Source of the DNA: Herbaspirillum sp. ST 5-3
GTDB taxonomy: Bacteria; Pseudomonadota; Gammaproteobacteria; Burkholderiales; Burkholderiaceae_D
Direction of reading: 5' to 3'
DNA: 64,000 bases
Assembly (NCBI RefSeq): GCF_004804275.1
Contig: NZ_STGI01000002.1
Location: forward strand, 310,001 to 374,000
Shown: positions 25,144-35,050 of the stretch, piece by piece
Numbering within the stretch: the stretch's first letter is position 1
Layout of the letters: the number at the start of each line of letters is the position of its first letter
Made by a program: the position numbers and the translations under genes
The notes under the pieces: generated by a model
Databases searched by the model: none
Told to the model about the DNA's origin: nothing
What the model saw: the letters and a program-made list of their open reading frames with translations, nothing else

Positions 25144-25614
25144 ATGACACAGAAGAACGTTCACGCGAATCCGAACAAGAATCGGACGCCACGCCATCGC
25201 GCGCGCGAATTCGCACTGCAGGGCTTGTATCAGTGGTTGCTGAACAACGAGGATGCGGGTGCGATCGATGCGCATATCCGTGAAGCGCACGGGTTTGACA
25301 AGGCGGATGCCGAGCACTTCGATACGCTGTTGCATGGCACGATCAGGCAGGTCGACAAGCTGCGCGAAGGCCTGGGCCCCTTGATCGACCGTCCGATCGA
25401 TCAGTTGTCGCCGGTTGAACATGCGGCGCTGCTGATCGGCGCCTACGAGCTCAGCAATCATCTGGAAATTCCATACAAGGTCGTGATCAATGAAGCCGTC
25501 GAGCTGACCAAGTCATTTGGCGGCATTGATGGCCACAAATATGTGAACGGCGTTCTCGACAAATTCGCAGCCAAGGTGCGCGACGTCGAAGTGGATGACG
25601 CGAAAAGGCGTTGA
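25144..25614 (+). CDS. nusB: transcription antitermination factor NusB
   Basis: The 156-residue all-helical protein shows [18 protein letters not shown] and the C-terminal [34 protein letters not shown], both diagnostic of NusB. It pairs with NusE (S10) on boxA RNA to allow rRNA antitermination. It follows ribH, an association seen across bacteria. Confidence 0.97.
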   Translation: MTQKNVHANPNKNRTPRHRAREFALQGLYQWLLNNEDAGAIDAHIREAHGFDKADAEHFDTLLHGTIRQVDKLREGLGPLIDRPIDQLSPVEHAALLIGAYELSNHLEIPYKVVINEAVELTKSFGGIDGHKYVNGVLDKFAAKVRDVEVDDAKRR

Positions 25615-25652
25615 GAACGACAGGCCGATCCGCCGCAAAATCAACTATTGTG

Positions 25653-26822
25653 ATGAATCCCATTCTTGCTTCGCGTCTGGCCAACATTGCGCCGTTTCAT
25701 GTCATGGAACTCGCAAAAATGGCGACCGAACTCGAGCGCCAGGGTCGTTCGATCATTCATATGGGCATCGGCGAACCTGATTTCACGGCGCCGCCGCCGG
25801 TCATCGAGGCCGCGACCCGCGCCATGGCAGATGGCAAGCTGCAGTACACCTCGGCGGTCGGTATTCCTTCCTTGCGCCAGGCAATCTCCGCACATTACGA
25901 GCGCGTCTACGGTCTGGACATCGCGCCGTCGCGCGTCATCGTCACTGCCGGAGCATCGGCCGCACTTCTTTTAGCGTGCGCGGCCTTGGTGGAGAGGGAC
26001 GCCGAGGTACTGATGCCCGACCCGTCTTATCCCTGCAACCGGCATTTCGTGGCCGCCTTTGAGGGCGTCGCAAAGCTGATCCCCAGCGGACCGGAGGATC
26101 GCTTCCAATTGTCCGACGCGACGGTGTGCGATCAATGGTCGCCGGCCACGCGAGGCGTGTTGCTCGCATCGCCCTCGAATCCCACCGGTACCTCGATTCC
26201 GCATGATGAATTGGCAAAAATCGTCGCCAGCGTTCGGGAGCGGAAGGGTTTCACAATTGTCGATGAGATCTATCAAGGGCTGACTTACGACGAGACGCCA
26301 TTTTCGGCCTTGTCGCTGGGTGAGGACGTCATTGTCATCAACAGTTTTTCCAAGTACTTCAACATGACAGGTTGGCGTCTCGGCTGGCTGGTCGTGCCGG
26401 AACGGATGGTCCCGCAGGTGGAGAAGCTGGCCCAGAATTTGTTCATCTGTGCATCCAGCATTGCGCAGCACGCTGGTGTCGCTTGTTTTTCGCCTGAATC
26501 GATTGCGATCTATGAGCGGCGCAAGGCTGAATTCAAACGGCGTCGCGACTACATCGTTCCCGCCCTGCGCGAACTCGGTTTCAAGGTGCCAGTGACGCCG
26601 GATGGTGCGTTCTATGTGTACGCGGATTGTTCCTCGCTGTCAGATGATGCGGACCGACTGACGATCGAGATGTTGAACAAGGCGGGAGTGGTGCTGGTGC
26701 CTGGACTCGATTTCGGACCTTACACGGCGCGTCAGTATATTCGTTTGTCCTATGCGACATCCATGGACAATCTGCGTGAAGCAGTCGGCCGCTTGACGAG
26801 TTTTTTCGCCCAACGATCCTGA
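25653..26822 (+). CDS. PLP-dependent class I/II aminotransferase
   Basis: This 389-residue fold-type I aminotransferase starts at ATG 25653 (MNPILASRLANIAPFHVMELAKMA). An upstream start overlapping nusB is less likely. PLP Lys234 lies in NSFSKYFNMTGWRLGW, with SPSNPTGT and VDEIYQGLTY ahead of it. It resembles the aspartate/alanine/kynurenine aminotransferase group of subfamily I. The substrate cannot be fixed from sequence. Position after nusB on the same strand suggests read-through. A bidirectional terminator follows 28 bases later. Confidence 0.9.
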   Translation: MNPILASRLANIAPFHVMELAKMATELERQGRSIIHMGIGEPDFTAPPPVIEAATRAMADGKLQYTSAVGIPSLRQAISAHYERVYGLDIAPSRVIVTAGASAALLLACAALVERDAEVLMPDPSYPCNRHFVAAFEGVAKLIPSGPEDRFQLSDATVCDQWSPATRGVLLASPSNPTGTSIPHDELAKIVASVRERKGFTIVDEIYQGLTYDETPFSALSLGEDVIVINSFSKYFNMTGWRLGWLVVPERMVPQVEKLAQNLFICASSIAQHAGVACFSPESIAIYERRKAEFKRRRDYIVPALRELGFKVPVTPDGAFYVYADCSSLSDDADRLTIEMLNKAGVVLVPGLDFGPYTARQYIRLSYATSMDNLREAVGRLTSFFAQRS

Positions 26823-26850
26823 GCGACGCAGGGACGTCTTTGCAGGAAAT

Positions 26851-26879
26851 AAAAAAGGAGCCTCGAAGGCTCCTTTTTT
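26851..26879. terminator. bidirectional intrinsic terminator
   Basis: AAAAAAGGAGCC and GGCTCCTTTTTT form a perfect stem with a TCGAA loop, giving a T-run on either strand. It lies between convergent genes, the aminotransferase and the lytic transglycosylase. Confidence 0.93.
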
Positions 26880-26894
26880 GCGACTGTCGCAAGC

Positions 26895-27842
26895 TTACAG
26901 CGCGGCGAACTGATCCGCCTTTGCCAAGGGTTCAGTCTTCCCTTCGAGCGTCGCGGATTCTCCGTCCGACTCAGCCTTGCGCTCCTGACGGGGCTTGAGC
27001 GTACCGGAGCTCGCCGAGGTCGAGAAAACCGGAACCTTCTTACCCATCGCGACTTCCTTCAGTCGCCGGTATTCTGCCAGCACCTTGGCGCCATAGCCGG
27101 AATCGGAGTCGGATGCGCCGGCTCCGACATACAGTTTCAGTCCCGCCTCGACAGAGCCGCCGCGGGTGACGTAATCCTTCAGAATCAGCGAGCCAACCCG
27201 GATGTTCGCGACCGGATTCAGCGCCGCCTTCACGCCTCCCAAGTCCTCGAACTTGTCGTGGTGGACCTTGGACATGACCTGCATCAGGCCTTGCGCTCCG
27301 ACCGGGCTTTCCGCGAACGGGTTGAATCCGGATTCGATCGCCATGACGGACAGGATCAGGAGCGGATCGAGCTTGATTTCCTTGGCTGTCATGTAGGCGG
27401 CGGATACCAGCATGTTGGTGGCGTCGGACGCGACCCGATAGCGTTTGGAAAGCCAGCTGGTCACCCACTGTTGCTGGCGGGTGTTGCCTACCGTGTCCTC
27501 GGTCGCAACCGATGCCTGCGCATTGCCGGCGACCGCGGCCTTGGTGATGGACTGGGCCGGCATGTCAAGGGCCGTCGCGGTCGGAGGCGTTTCTTCATCC
27601 GTCACTTCGTCTGCGCTTGCTTCAGCGAACGGGGACAGTTCCTTGAGTTGATCGGCGATTTCCGGCTTGACGAACATGATGCCAAGCGCGGCGATGGCGA
27701 TGATCCCGAGGACGAGTACGGTGTGGTGTGCGGTTGTAATGAAGCCGCTGACGGTATCGCGGGCAAATACCGCCCATGCGGCCGACTGGCTTGCAGTTTT
27801 ACGGGTAACGTCGAACGTCGCCCGGATAAATCGATTTAACAT
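26895..27842 (-). CDS. membrane-anchored lytic transglycosylase (SLT domain)
   Basis: This 315-residue protein starts at ATG 27842 behind a perfect AGGAGG. A membrane helix spans about residues 41-58 (TVLVLGIIAIAALGIMFV), then a low-complexity acidic linker, and a C-terminal SLT/lysozyme-like domain. The catalytic Glu170 is in SVMAIESGFNPFAESPVGAQGLMQVM. It should cleave peptidoglycan to 1,6-anhydro products from the periplasmic face. The Lys/Glu-rich tail after about residue 280 is of unknown use. No partner genes are adjacent. Confidence 0.9.
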   Translation of the reverse strand: MLNRFIRATFDVTRKTASQSAAWAVFARDTVSGFITTAHHTVLVLGIIAIAALGIMFVKPEIADQLKELSPFAEASADEVTDEETPPTATALDMPAQSITKAAVAGNAQASVATEDTVGNTRQQQWVTSWLSKRYRVASDATNMLVSAAYMTAKEIKLDPLLILSVMAIESGFNPFAESPVGAQGLMQVMSKVHHDKFEDLGGVKAALNPVANIRVGSLILKDYVTRGGSVEAGLKLYVGAGASDSDSGYGAKVLAEYRRLKEVAMGKKVPVFSTSASSGTLKPRQERKAESDGESATLEGKTEPLAKADQFAAL

Positions 27843-28310
27843 TGAACCTCCTAATCGTCGCGGCATGCGAAGAACCCACTACAAAGCCTTGTAGACCCTT
27901 GTGCTTGCCGAGAATCGGTCATCGTCCGCTGCCGCGCGCGGCGCAGCTTGCAGACGTCGGAATTGTTTGCTCTAGGCTGGCGGCTGCGCGATGGCGCCGG
28001 ATCAGCGGCAAACAACTTGTTCGGGGAGAAGGCAGACGCCTTTTGGAAACACTCCTTAAAATGTTATGTGGGCCCCGATCCCGTGAATGATGAAGATTCT
28101 TGCTGCCTCGCCTTCACTCCCCAGGCGGGCTTCCTCATCGAGTTGGGCAAATTCTAGGGGGCTGTTTATATCAAGTCAATACTATCAACTCGATTCTTTA
28201 TAACTTTTGAATCTAGATTTATCGCTGCACCGCAACAGAAAATCAATAAAATCAACTACTTGGGCTTGCAATTAAAAAATAGAAGCAGCTCTTCAACCTT
28301 GTGAAAAATC
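27843..28310. other. 468-base gene-free region before ubiD
   Basis: Small open frames here lack ribosome sites and family resemblance. The right part (about 28150-28310) is clearly more AT-rich than its surroundings and is probably the ubiD promoter and leader. I recognise no riboswitch, repeat or RNA gene. Confidence 0.4.
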
Positions 28311-29795
28311 ATGAAATATTCTGATTTGCGCGATTTTATTTCCCAATTGCAACAATTGGGCGAACTAAAGCACATCTCGACGCCGGTTTCTCCGTATCTT
28401 GAGATGACGGAGATATGCGATCGGACCCTGCGCGCGGGCGGTCCGGCGCTTCTTTTCGATAAGCCGAGCGGGCACACGATCCCGGTGCTGGGCAATTTGT
28501 TTGGTACTCCGCGTCGCGTCGCGTTGGGCATGGGCGCAGAGGATGTGAGCGAACTGCGCCGCATCGGTCATGTGCTGGCATCGCTGAAGGAGCCGGAGCC
28601 GCCGAAGGGATTCAAGGACATCGTGGGCTTGGGCTCGATGGTGAAAGCCTTGTGGGACATGGCGCCGAAAGAACATCGGTCGGCGCCATGCCAGGAAGTT
28701 GTGTGGGAGGGGAATGATGTCGATCTGGCGAGACTGCCGATCCAGCACTGCTGGCCGGGCGACGTGGCTCCCTTGATCACCTGGGGACTGGTGGTGACCA
28801 AGGGGCCGCACAAGAAACGGCAGAACCTCGGTATCTACCGCCAGCAGGTCATCGGTCGCAACAAGGTGATCATGCGCTGGCTGGCGCACCGAGGTGGCGC
28901 ACTCGACTTTCGAGAGCATTGCATCGTCAATCGCGGCAATCCATATCCGATAGCGGTCGCCCTCGGGGCCGATCCGGCAACAATCCTGGGTGCGGTGACC
29001 CCGGTACCGGACAGCCTGTCCGAATACCAGTTTGCCGGCCTGCTGCGCGGCAGCCGGACCGACCTCGTGAAGACGATCGGCAGCGAACTGCGCGTCCCGG
29101 CCTCTGCGGAGATTGTGCTGGAGGGGCATATCAATCCTGACCCGTCTCATCCGAGCGGTTATGAGCATGCGCTGGAAGGCCCGTACGGCGACCACACGGG
29201 TTATTACAATGAGCAGGATTGGTTTCCTGTATTTACGATCGATCGCATCACGATGCGGCGCGATCCGATTTATCACTCCACTTATACGGGGAAGCCGCCG
29301 GATGAGCCGGCGATCCTGGGCGTGGCGCTGAATGAGGTGTTCGTTCCCTTGCTGCAGAAGCAGTTTGCCGAAATCACCGATTTCTATTTGCCGCCCGAGG
29401 GCTGCAGTTACCGCATGGCGCTGGTGCAGATGAAGAAGTCCTATCCGGGCCACGCCAAACGCGTGATGTTCGGAGTCTGGAGTTTCCTGCGTCAATTCAT
29501 GTATACCAAGTTCATCGTCGTGGTGGATGAGGACGTCAATGTCCGGGACTGGAAGGAAGTGATCTGGGCGATCACGACGCGCGTCGATCCGGCGCGGGAT
29601 ACGACCTTGGTGGAGAACACGCCCATTGATTATCTCGACTTTGCGTCACCGGTGAGCGGGTTGGGTGGCAAGATGGGAATCGATGCGACCAACAAGTGGC
29701 CGGGGGAAACCCAGCGTGAGTGGGGAAGGGCGATTGCCATGACCGATGAGGTCAAGGCGAAAGTCGATCGCATCTGGCAAGAGTTGGGGATCTGA
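28311..29795 (+). CDS. ubiD: 4-hydroxy-3-polyprenylbenzoate decarboxylase
   Basis: The 494-residue prenylated-FMN-dependent decarboxylase of ubiquinone synthesis has normal E. coli UbiD length. It begins [22 protein letters not shown], and [25 protein letters not shown] and [29 protein letters not shown] are typical of UbiD. The C-terminal acidic cluster near [12 protein letters not shown] and the region with HIGH similarity to [17 protein letters not shown] complete the family pattern. It needs the flavin prenyltransferase UbiX, which is not in this window. It stands alone, followed by the SRP RNA. Confidence 0.97.
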   Translation: MKYSDLRDFISQLQQLGELKHISTPVSPYLEMTEICDRTLRAGGPALLFDKPSGHTIPVLGNLFGTPRRVALGMGAEDVSELRRIGHVLASLKEPEPPKGFKDIVGLGSMVKALWDMAPKEHRSAPCQEVVWEGNDVDLARLPIQHCWPGDVAPLITWGLVVTKGPHKKRQNLGIYRQQVIGRNKVIMRWLAHRGGALDFREHCIVNRGNPYPIAVALGADPATILGAVTPVPDSLSEYQFAGLLRGSRTDLVKTIGSELRVPASAEIVLEGHINPDPSHPSGYEHALEGPYGDHTGYYNEQDWFPVFTIDRITMRRDPIYHSTYTGKPPDEPAILGVALNEVFVPLLQKQFAEITDFYLPPEGCSYRMALVQMKKSYPGHAKRVMFGVWSFLRQFMYTKFIVVVDEDVNVRDWKEVIWAITTRVDPARDTTLVENTPIDYLDFASPVSGLGGKMGIDATNKWPGETQREWGRAIAMTDEVKAKVDRIWQELGI

Positions 29796-29825
29796 TCGGC
29801 TGCAATCGGCTGTACACAGGAAATG

Positions 29826-29842
29826 CCCGGGCGTGCCGGGCG
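29826..29842 (+). terminator. possible weak terminator after ubiD
   Basis: GCCCGG and CCGGGC form a six-pair GC stem with a five-base loop, followed by the modestly T-rich GCTTTGCTGTT. It is 30 bases past the ubiD stop and just upstream of the SRP RNA. Confidence 0.4.
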
Positions 29843-29861
29843 CTTTGCTGTTAAAATAGCG

Positions 29862-29963
29862 TCAGGCGGGCCCCTGCGCATTGTGGCATGGCCAACCTGG
29901 TCAGGTCGGGAACGAAGCAGCCAAAGCCATTTCCCGCAAGTGCCGCAGACAAGGCTCGCCCCT
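29862..29963 (+). ncRNA. ffs: signal recognition particle 4.5S RNA
   Basis: The core CTGGTCAGGTCGGGAACGAAGCAGCCAAAG is the conserved SRP RNA apical domain: the GGTCAGG and AAGCAGCC strands bind Ffh, and the tetraloop here is GGAA. Outer arms GGCGGGCC (29864-29871) and GGCTCGCC (29953-29960) pair to close the long helix. Length of about 100 bases fits the bacterial small type. TAAAAT at 29852-29857 could be its -10 box. The exact ends are estimated. Confidence 0.93.
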
Positions 29964-30157
29964 TTCCTGTCTTATCCTCATTGAACTTCCCGTCTGTTGC
30001 CTGGTATGCGTTTTCGGCGCCATGCCGAATGCTGCAACATGCATGTTTACCCTTGCATAATCGGTATTCTTTTTCTGGCATCGATGTGAGCAAGTGCCGT
30101 CTATAACTTGCAGCATGTCAGGTAAAATGCGGCGTATCGCCAATTGCCATCGCCACC

Positions 30158-32068
30158 ATGTCCTATCAAGTTCTCGCCCGCAAGTATCGCCCCAAGAGCT
30201 TCGAGACGCTCGTCGGGCAGGAGCACGTCGTGCGGGCGCTGACGCACGCATTGGACCAGCAGCGCTTGCATCATGCCTATCTTTTTACCGGCACGCGCGG
30301 CGTGGGCAAGACGACCTTGTCGCGCATTCTCGCGAAGTCGCTGAATTGTGAAACCGGCATTACCGCCAAGCCCTGCGGAACATGTGAAGCGTGCACGGCC
30401 ATCGATGCCGGGCGCTTTGTCGATTACATCGAAATGGACGCGGCGTCTAACCGCGGCGTCGACGAGATGGCGCAATTGCTGGAGCAGGCGGTTTACGCGC
30501 CGTCCAACGCGCGTTTCAAGGTCTACATGATCGACGAAGTTCATATGCTCACCAACCATGCGTTCAATTCCATGCTGAAAACGCTGGAAGAGCCTCCCGA
30601 GCATGTGAAGTTCATTCTGGCAACAACGGATCCGCAGAAGATTCCGGTTACCGTGCTGTCGCGCTGCCTCCAGTTCAACCTGAAACAGATGCCGCCCGGT
30701 CACATCGTCGGGCATCTGGACAATATTCTCGGCCAGGAAGGTATCGATTTCGAACCGCCGGCATTGCGTTTGCTTGCCCAGGGGGCGCATGGCTCGATGC
30801 GCGATGCCTTGTCGCTGACCGACCAGGCAATTGCATACGCTGCAGGCAAGGTGACCTTGGAAGCCGTGCAGGGAATGCTTGGCGCGCTTGACCAGTCTTA
30901 TCTGATTCGCGTGCTGGATGCCCTGGCAGCGAAGGATGGCGCAGGCCTGCTGGCCGTCGCCGATGAAATGGCGACGCGCAGCTTGTCGTACAGCGCTGCG
31001 CTGCAGGATTTGGGGACCTTGTTGCACCGGATTGCGCTGGCGCAAACCGTGCCCGCAGCGCTGCCCGATGATGTGCCGGAAAGGGAAGATATTCTTCGCC
31101 TGGCGCAATTATTCGATGCGGAAGAGGTGCAATTGTTTTACCAGATTGCGGTGCATGGACGAAACGAGTTGAGTCTCGCGCCGGACGAGTATGCCGGCTT
31201 CTCGATGACCTTGTTGCGCATGCTCGCCTTCCGTCCTGGTGTGGGTGGTGCTGAAGCAAGGCCGGCGGCAGCGACGCCTGCGGTTTCTGCGCCGGCGCCG
31301 ATGCCTGCGAGAGCGAGTGCTTCACCGCAGCCAGCGGCAGCACCGGCGCCTGCAGCACGTGCCGCAGGCGGCATGAGCCCCGCACGCGCCGCACTGGAAG
31401 CTGCCCGCAATGGCGGCAAGCCGCAGGCTGCGGTCACCTCGACCGCGAGGCCGGGGCCGGCCTCCATTCCACCATGGGAAGACGAGCGTCCTCAGGCAAA
31501 TCAGCGTCCTTCAGACGATGCTGCCGAGGCAGTGGCTCAAAAAAAAACTGAACCGCAATCGTGTGGCGCAGGACAATCCGATGACGCGGTTGCGGTAGAG
31601 GAGGCACCGCCCGAGGTGCGGCAGGAAGCAAGCGCAGTGATCGCGCGTGTAAAACCAGCCCCCGCGAAGCCGATGCCATCCTTGAACTGGGATGGCAACT
31701 GGCCGGCGCTGGCGGCGGCCTTGCCATTGCGCGGCGTGGCGCAGCAACTCGCGCAACAGAGCGAGTTGCTGGGATGTGAAGACAATGGCGGCGGTGTGCA
31801 AGTGCATCTGCGCATCCCCCTCGAAACCTTGTGCTCGGCCGGCAGCGTCGACAAACTGGCGACGGCATTGTCGGAACACTTCGGAAAACCGACCCGGGTC
31901 ACAACCGAGATCGGCGCGGTGGAGCAGACCGCCAACGCCCATGCGACAGCGGAACGCGAGGCGCGCCAGCGTCAGGCGGAAGAAAGCCTGCAGAGCGATC
32001 CCTTCGTGCAGACTTTGATGCGCGAATTCGGTGCGACTATCGTGCCGGGATCAGTCAAACCAATTTAA
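30158..32068 (+). CDS. dnaX: DNA polymerase III subunits tau (and probably gamma)
   Basis: The 636-residue clamp-loader ATPase has Walker A GTRGVGKTT (45-53), a zinc module (Cys64, Cys73, Cys76, Cys79), Walker B and sensor motifs (YMIDEVHML), then the collar domain, an Ala/Pro-rich linker (about 365-500) and the C-terminal tau domain that contacts polymerase and helicase. At codons 461-464 a run of nine A (31539-31547) creates a slippery site, and a -1 shift meets TGA at 31549, which would yield a gamma protein of about 464 residues. ybaB and recR follow on the same strand, the classic order. Confidence 0.96.
   Translation: MSYQVLARKYRPKSFETLVGQEHVVRALTHALDQQRLHHAYLFTGTRGVGKTTLSRILAKSLNCETGITAKPCGTCEACTAIDAGRFVDYIEMDAASNRGVDEMAQLLEQAVYAPSNARFKVYMIDEVHMLTNHAFNSMLKTLEEPPEHVKFILATTDPQKIPVTVLSRCLQFNLKQMPPGHIVGHLDNILGQEGIDFEPPALRLLAQGAHGSMRDALSLTDQAIAYAAGKVTLEAVQGMLGALDQSYLIRVLDALAAKDGAGLLAVADEMATRSLSYSAALQDLGTLLHRIALAQTVPAALPDDVPEREDILRLAQLFDAEEVQLFYQIAVHGRNELSLAPDEYAGFSMTLLRMLAFRPGVGGAEARPAAATPAVSAPAPMPARASASPQPAAAPAPAARAAGGMSPARAALEAARNGGKPQAAVTSTARPGPASIPPWEDERPQANQRPSDDAAEAVAQKKTEPQSCGAGQSDDAVAVEEAPPEVRQEASAVIARVKPAPAKPMPSLNWDGNWPALAAALPLRGVAQQLAQQSELLGCEDNGGGVQVHLRIPLETLCSAGSVDKLATALSEHFGKPTRVTTEIGAVEQTANAHATAEREARQRQAEESLQSDPFVQTLMREFGATIVPGSVKPI
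31526..31596 (+). promoter_or_regulatory. programmed -1 frameshift signal in dnaX
   Basis: Three elements lie in the order known for E. coli dnaX. A Shine-Dalgarno-like GAGG (31526-31529) sits nine bases before the slippery run. The run is nine A (31539-31547). A ten-pair stem, 31552-31561 with 31587-31596 (one G-U pair, 25-base loop), begins four bases after the run. The -1 frame reads AAC then TGA straight after the slip. RNA polymerase slippage on A9 could give the same product. Confidence 0.8.
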
Positions 32069-32089
32069 TCAACGATCAGGAGTATCACC

Positions 32090-32416
32090 ATGATGAAGGG
32101 CCAACTCGCCGGGCTGATGAAGCAAGCCCAGGCCATGCAGGACAACATGAAGAAGATGCAGGACCAGCTCGCCGGGATCGAAGTCGAAGGACAGTCCGGT
32201 GCAGGCCTGGTCAAGGTCGTGATGACCTGCAAGAACGACGTCAAGCGTGTGTCCATCGACCCGTCGCTGTTGGGCGACGACAAGGACATGCTGGAGGATC
32301 TGGTTGCCGCGGCATTCAACGATGCAGTCCGCAAGGCGGAAGCGACGACGCAGGAAAAGATGTCAGGCATGACCGCCGGCTTGCCGCTGCCGCCGGGCTT
32401 CAAGCTGCCGTTCTGA
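32090..32416 (+). CDS. ybaB: YbaB/EbfC-family nucleoid-associated protein
   Basis: This 108-residue protein begins with a helical [28 protein letters not shown] and continues [31 protein letters not shown], the YbaB pattern. The family forms dimers that bind DNA with little specificity. It lies between dnaX and recR, with AGGAG before its ATG, as in most bacteria. Confidence 0.96.
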   Translation: MMKGQLAGLMKQAQAMQDNMKKMQDQLAGIEVEGQSGAGLVKVVMTCKNDVKRVSIDPSLLGDDKDMLEDLVAAAFNDAVRKAEATTQEKMSGMTAGLPLPPGFKLPF

Positions 32417-32502
32417 TTGGCGTGGATTGTTGACGTCCGCAGCACGGGCAGCGGCCCTGGTCGCGTCCGTGTGGCTTGAAGCCGGTGACAGAGAAGAAAT
32501 TG

Positions 32503-33099
32503 GTGAAAACTCCATCCAGTCTTGAATTCCTCACAGAAGCCTTGCGCCGCTTGCCCGGTGTCGGGCCGAAGTCGGCGCAGCGCATGGCTTACCACCTGAT
32601 GCAGCATGATCGCGAGGGTGCGGCGACGCTCGGCCGTGCGCTGACGCAGGCGGCCGAGCGCATCCATCACTGCGCGAAGTGCAATACCTTCACGGAAAAC
32701 GAGATTTGCGAAACCTGTCTCGACGCGTCGCGCGATGCCAGCCTGTTATGCGTGGTCGAGACGCCGGCTGATCAATTGATGATCGAGCAGACGATGACGT
32801 ACAAGGGACTGTATTTCGTGCTGATGGGCCATTTGTCGCCACTGGACGGAATCGGGCCGAGGGATATTCACCTTGAAAAACTGATTGCGCGCGCGACGGA
32901 CGGCGTAGTCAGTGAAGTGGTGCTGGCGACCAATTTCACCAATGAAGGCGAGGCCACCGCTCACTACATCAGCGAGACGCTCAAGGCGCGCGGCCTGAAG
33001 GTCAGTCGCCTGGCACGCGGCGTGCCGGTCGGCGGAGAACTCGAATACGTCGACGCCGGAACGATTGCGCGAGCGATGCTGGACCGTCGCTCAACCTGA
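32503..33099 (+). CDS. recR: recombination mediator protein RecR
   Basis: The 198-residue protein has an N-terminal helix-hairpin-helix ([19 protein letters not shown]), a zinc finger ([16 protein letters not shown]), a Toprim domain ([17 protein letters not shown]) and the C-terminal [14 protein letters not shown] motif. RecR with RecO loads RecA at gaps. I chose GTG 32503 because it gives the usual length (about 198) and the [18 protein letters not shown] start. TTG 32476 and GTG 32485 are in-frame alternatives. Confidence 0.95.
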   Translation: MKTPSSLEFLTEALRRLPGVGPKSAQRMAYHLMQHDREGAATLGRALTQAAERIHHCAKCNTFTENEICETCLDASRDASLLCVVETPADQLMIEQTMTYKGLYFVLMGHLSPLDGIGPRDIHLEKLIARATDGVVSEVVLATNFTNEGEATAHYISETLKARGLKVSRLARGVPVGGELEYVDAGTIARAMLDRRST

Positions 33100-33129
33100 G
33101 CCGGAATCCTCCGGCGAGAGCGGACAGCG

Positions 33130-33801
33130 ATGTTTATCCATACCGCGGAAAATCAGAGCTGGTTGCGCGCGCGATGGCAGGCGCTGATGACGCATCTCGC
33201 ATCGGACCGTGCGGCTGCCGACTCCGCATGGGAGGTGCTGGTCAAGCACTACGCAGAACCCCATCGCGCCTATCACAATCTTTCCCACATCATGGCATTG
33301 CTGCGTCATGCCGACGCTGAACGCGCGCATATGGCTCGTCCGGAAGTCGTCGAGCTGGCGATCTGGTTTCATGACCTGATCTACGATACGCGTGCAATGG
33401 ACAATGAGCAGCGCAGCGCCAGTTGGGCGCATCACGCCATGCATGCCATGCGTATCGACACGGATTTGATCCCGCCCGTCGAACAGTGCATCCTCGCGAC
33501 ACAAAGACATGAGGTGCCGTCGGCTCAGATTGCCGATCTGCCCTTGTTCCTCGACATAGACCTGTCCATTCTTGGCAGCTCTCCCGAGATCTATCACCGG
33601 TACAGCCAGGCAATCCGGGCCGAGTATGACTGGGTTCCGCCGCAAGCGTACCGATCAGCACGCGTCGACATATTGCAGCGTTTCCTCGCGCGTCCGGCGC
33701 TGTTTTTCACGCCATCGATGGCGGCGCGTTTCGAAGCACAGGCGCGGCAAAATATCGCATGGGAATTGAAAGAGTTATCGTCTTTACAAACAGGGATATG
33801 A
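33130..33801 (+). CDS. HD-like predicted metal-dependent phosphohydrolase
   Basis: The 223-residue protein contains AYHNLSHIMALLRH and WFHDLIYDT, the spaced His and His-Asp pair of HD-superfamily proteins, followed by NEQRSASWAHHAM and ATQRHEV, which could supply the remaining metal ligands. Members of this group are often annotated as predicted HD-superfamily hydrolases of unknown substrate. It starts 30 bases after recR. Its TGA overlaps the ATG of the CoA transferase gene (ATGA), so the two are translationally coupled. Confidence 0.75.
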   Translation: MFIHTAENQSWLRARWQALMTHLASDRAAADSAWEVLVKHYAEPHRAYHNLSHIMALLRHADAERAHMARPEVVELAIWFHDLIYDTRAMDNEQRSASWAHHAMHAMRIDTDLIPPVEQCILATQRHEVPSAQIADLPLFLDIDLSILGSSPEIYHRYSQAIRAEYDWVPPQAYRSARVDILQRFLARPALFFTPSMAARFEAQARQNIAWELKELSSLQTGI

Positions 33802-35042
33802 CAAATAAAGCCTCCTCCGGCCCCTTGGCGGGCATCAAGGTTCTGGAACTCGGGACGCTGATCGCCGGACCGTTCTGTTCGCGCATGCTGGCCGAGTTCG
33901 GCGCAGAAGTGATCAAGATCGAGTCGCCTGATGGTGGCGATCCGATCCGGCAGTGGCGCGTGCTGAAGGACGGAACCTCACTCTGGTGGTCGGTGCAATC
34001 ACGTAACAAGAAAAGCGTCACGCTGAACATGAAGGAGGCGCGCGGCCAGGAAATCGCCAGGCGTCTTGCGCTGGACGCGGACATCATCATCGAAAACTAC
34101 CGGCCCGGCGTTCTTGAGAAATGGGGTGTCGGTTACGAAGACCTGAAGAAGATCAACCCGGCTACGATCATGGTTCGGCTTTCGGGTTATGGCCAGACCG
34201 GACCGATGAAGGATCTGCCGGGTTTCGGCGCAATCGGGGAGTCGATGGGCGGCATGCGCTATGTTTCCGGACACCCGGACCGACCACCGGTGCGGATCGG
34301 CATTTCGATTGGCGATTCGCTGGCGGCCTTGCATGGCGTGATCGGCGCGATGATGGCATTGCGTCACCGTGACGTGACCGGTGGCCGCTGGAACGGCAAG
34401 ACAGGCGAGGATTCCGTCGCAGGGCAGGGACAGATGGTCGACGTGGCCTTGTATGAAGCGGTGTTCAACATGATGGAGTCACTGGTGCCTGAATATGATT
34501 TCGCCGGCGTCGTGCGGGAGCGTACCGGCGGCGCGCTGCCCGGCATTGTGCCCTCGAATACCTATACCACCAGCGATGGCGAGAACATTGTCATTTCCGG
34601 CAATGGTGACGCAATCTTCAAGCGCCTGATGCTGGCCATGGGGCGCGACGACCTGGCGAACGATCCGCAGCTGGCGCGCAATGATGGACGGGTGCCGCGC
34701 ACCGAGGAAATCGATGGCGCGATCCAGGCATGGTGCGACACGCAGACGATCGACAGTGCGCTGGCTATCCTGAAGGCCGCAGACGTACCGGTCGGGAAGA
34801 TCTATTCGGTGCGCGACATGCTGACTGATCCGCAGTTTCTCGCCCGCCGCATGTTCGAGCAACATGCCTTCCCCGACGGCACGCCGATCAAGCTGCCGGC
34901 GATCACGCCCAAGCTGTCGGAGACGCCCGGCGAGACCAAATGGCTGGGACCGGCGCTCGGTGAGCACACCGCTGAAGTCTTGCGCGGGCTGGGGTATGAT
35001 GATCAGCACATCGCGCAGTTAAGACACGATCACGTCATATAG
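33798..35042 (+). CDS. CaiB/BaiF-family (class III) CoA transferase
   Basis: This 414-residue enzyme starts at ATG 33798, overlapping the previous stop. The family start LAGIKVLELGTLIAGPFCSRMLAEFGAEVIKIE, GDPIRQWRV, and RLSGYGQTGPMKDLPGFGAIGESMGG are characteristic. Class III enzymes move CoA between organic acids such as formate, oxalate, carnitine or succinate and an acceptor. The substrate is not deducible. An ABC importer of the nitrate/sulfonate/taurine type begins eight bases later, suggesting import and CoA activation of the same carboxylate. Confidence 0.9.
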   Translation: MTNKASSGPLAGIKVLELGTLIAGPFCSRMLAEFGAEVIKIESPDGGDPIRQWRVLKDGTSLWWSVQSRNKKSVTLNMKEARGQEIARRLALDADIIIENYRPGVLEKWGVGYEDLKKINPATIMVRLSGYGQTGPMKDLPGFGAIGESMGGMRYVSGHPDRPPVRIGISIGDSLAALHGVIGAMMALRHRDVTGGRWNGKTGEDSVAGQGQMVDVALYEAVFNMMESLVPEYDFAGVVRERTGGALPGIVPSNTYTTSDGENIVISGNGDAIFKRLMLAMGRDDLANDPQLARNDGRVPRTEEIDGAIQAWCDTQTIDSALAILKAADVPVGKIYSVRDMLTDPQFLARRMFEQHAFPDGTPIKLPAITPKLSETPGETKWLGPALGEHTAEVLRGLGYDDQHIAQLRHDHVI

Positions 35043-35050
35043 GGGACAGC

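Noticed and set aside
29888-30106. 72-residue open frame over the SRP RNA
   Set aside because: Its first part is the SRP RNA itself. No ribosome site or protein family fits.
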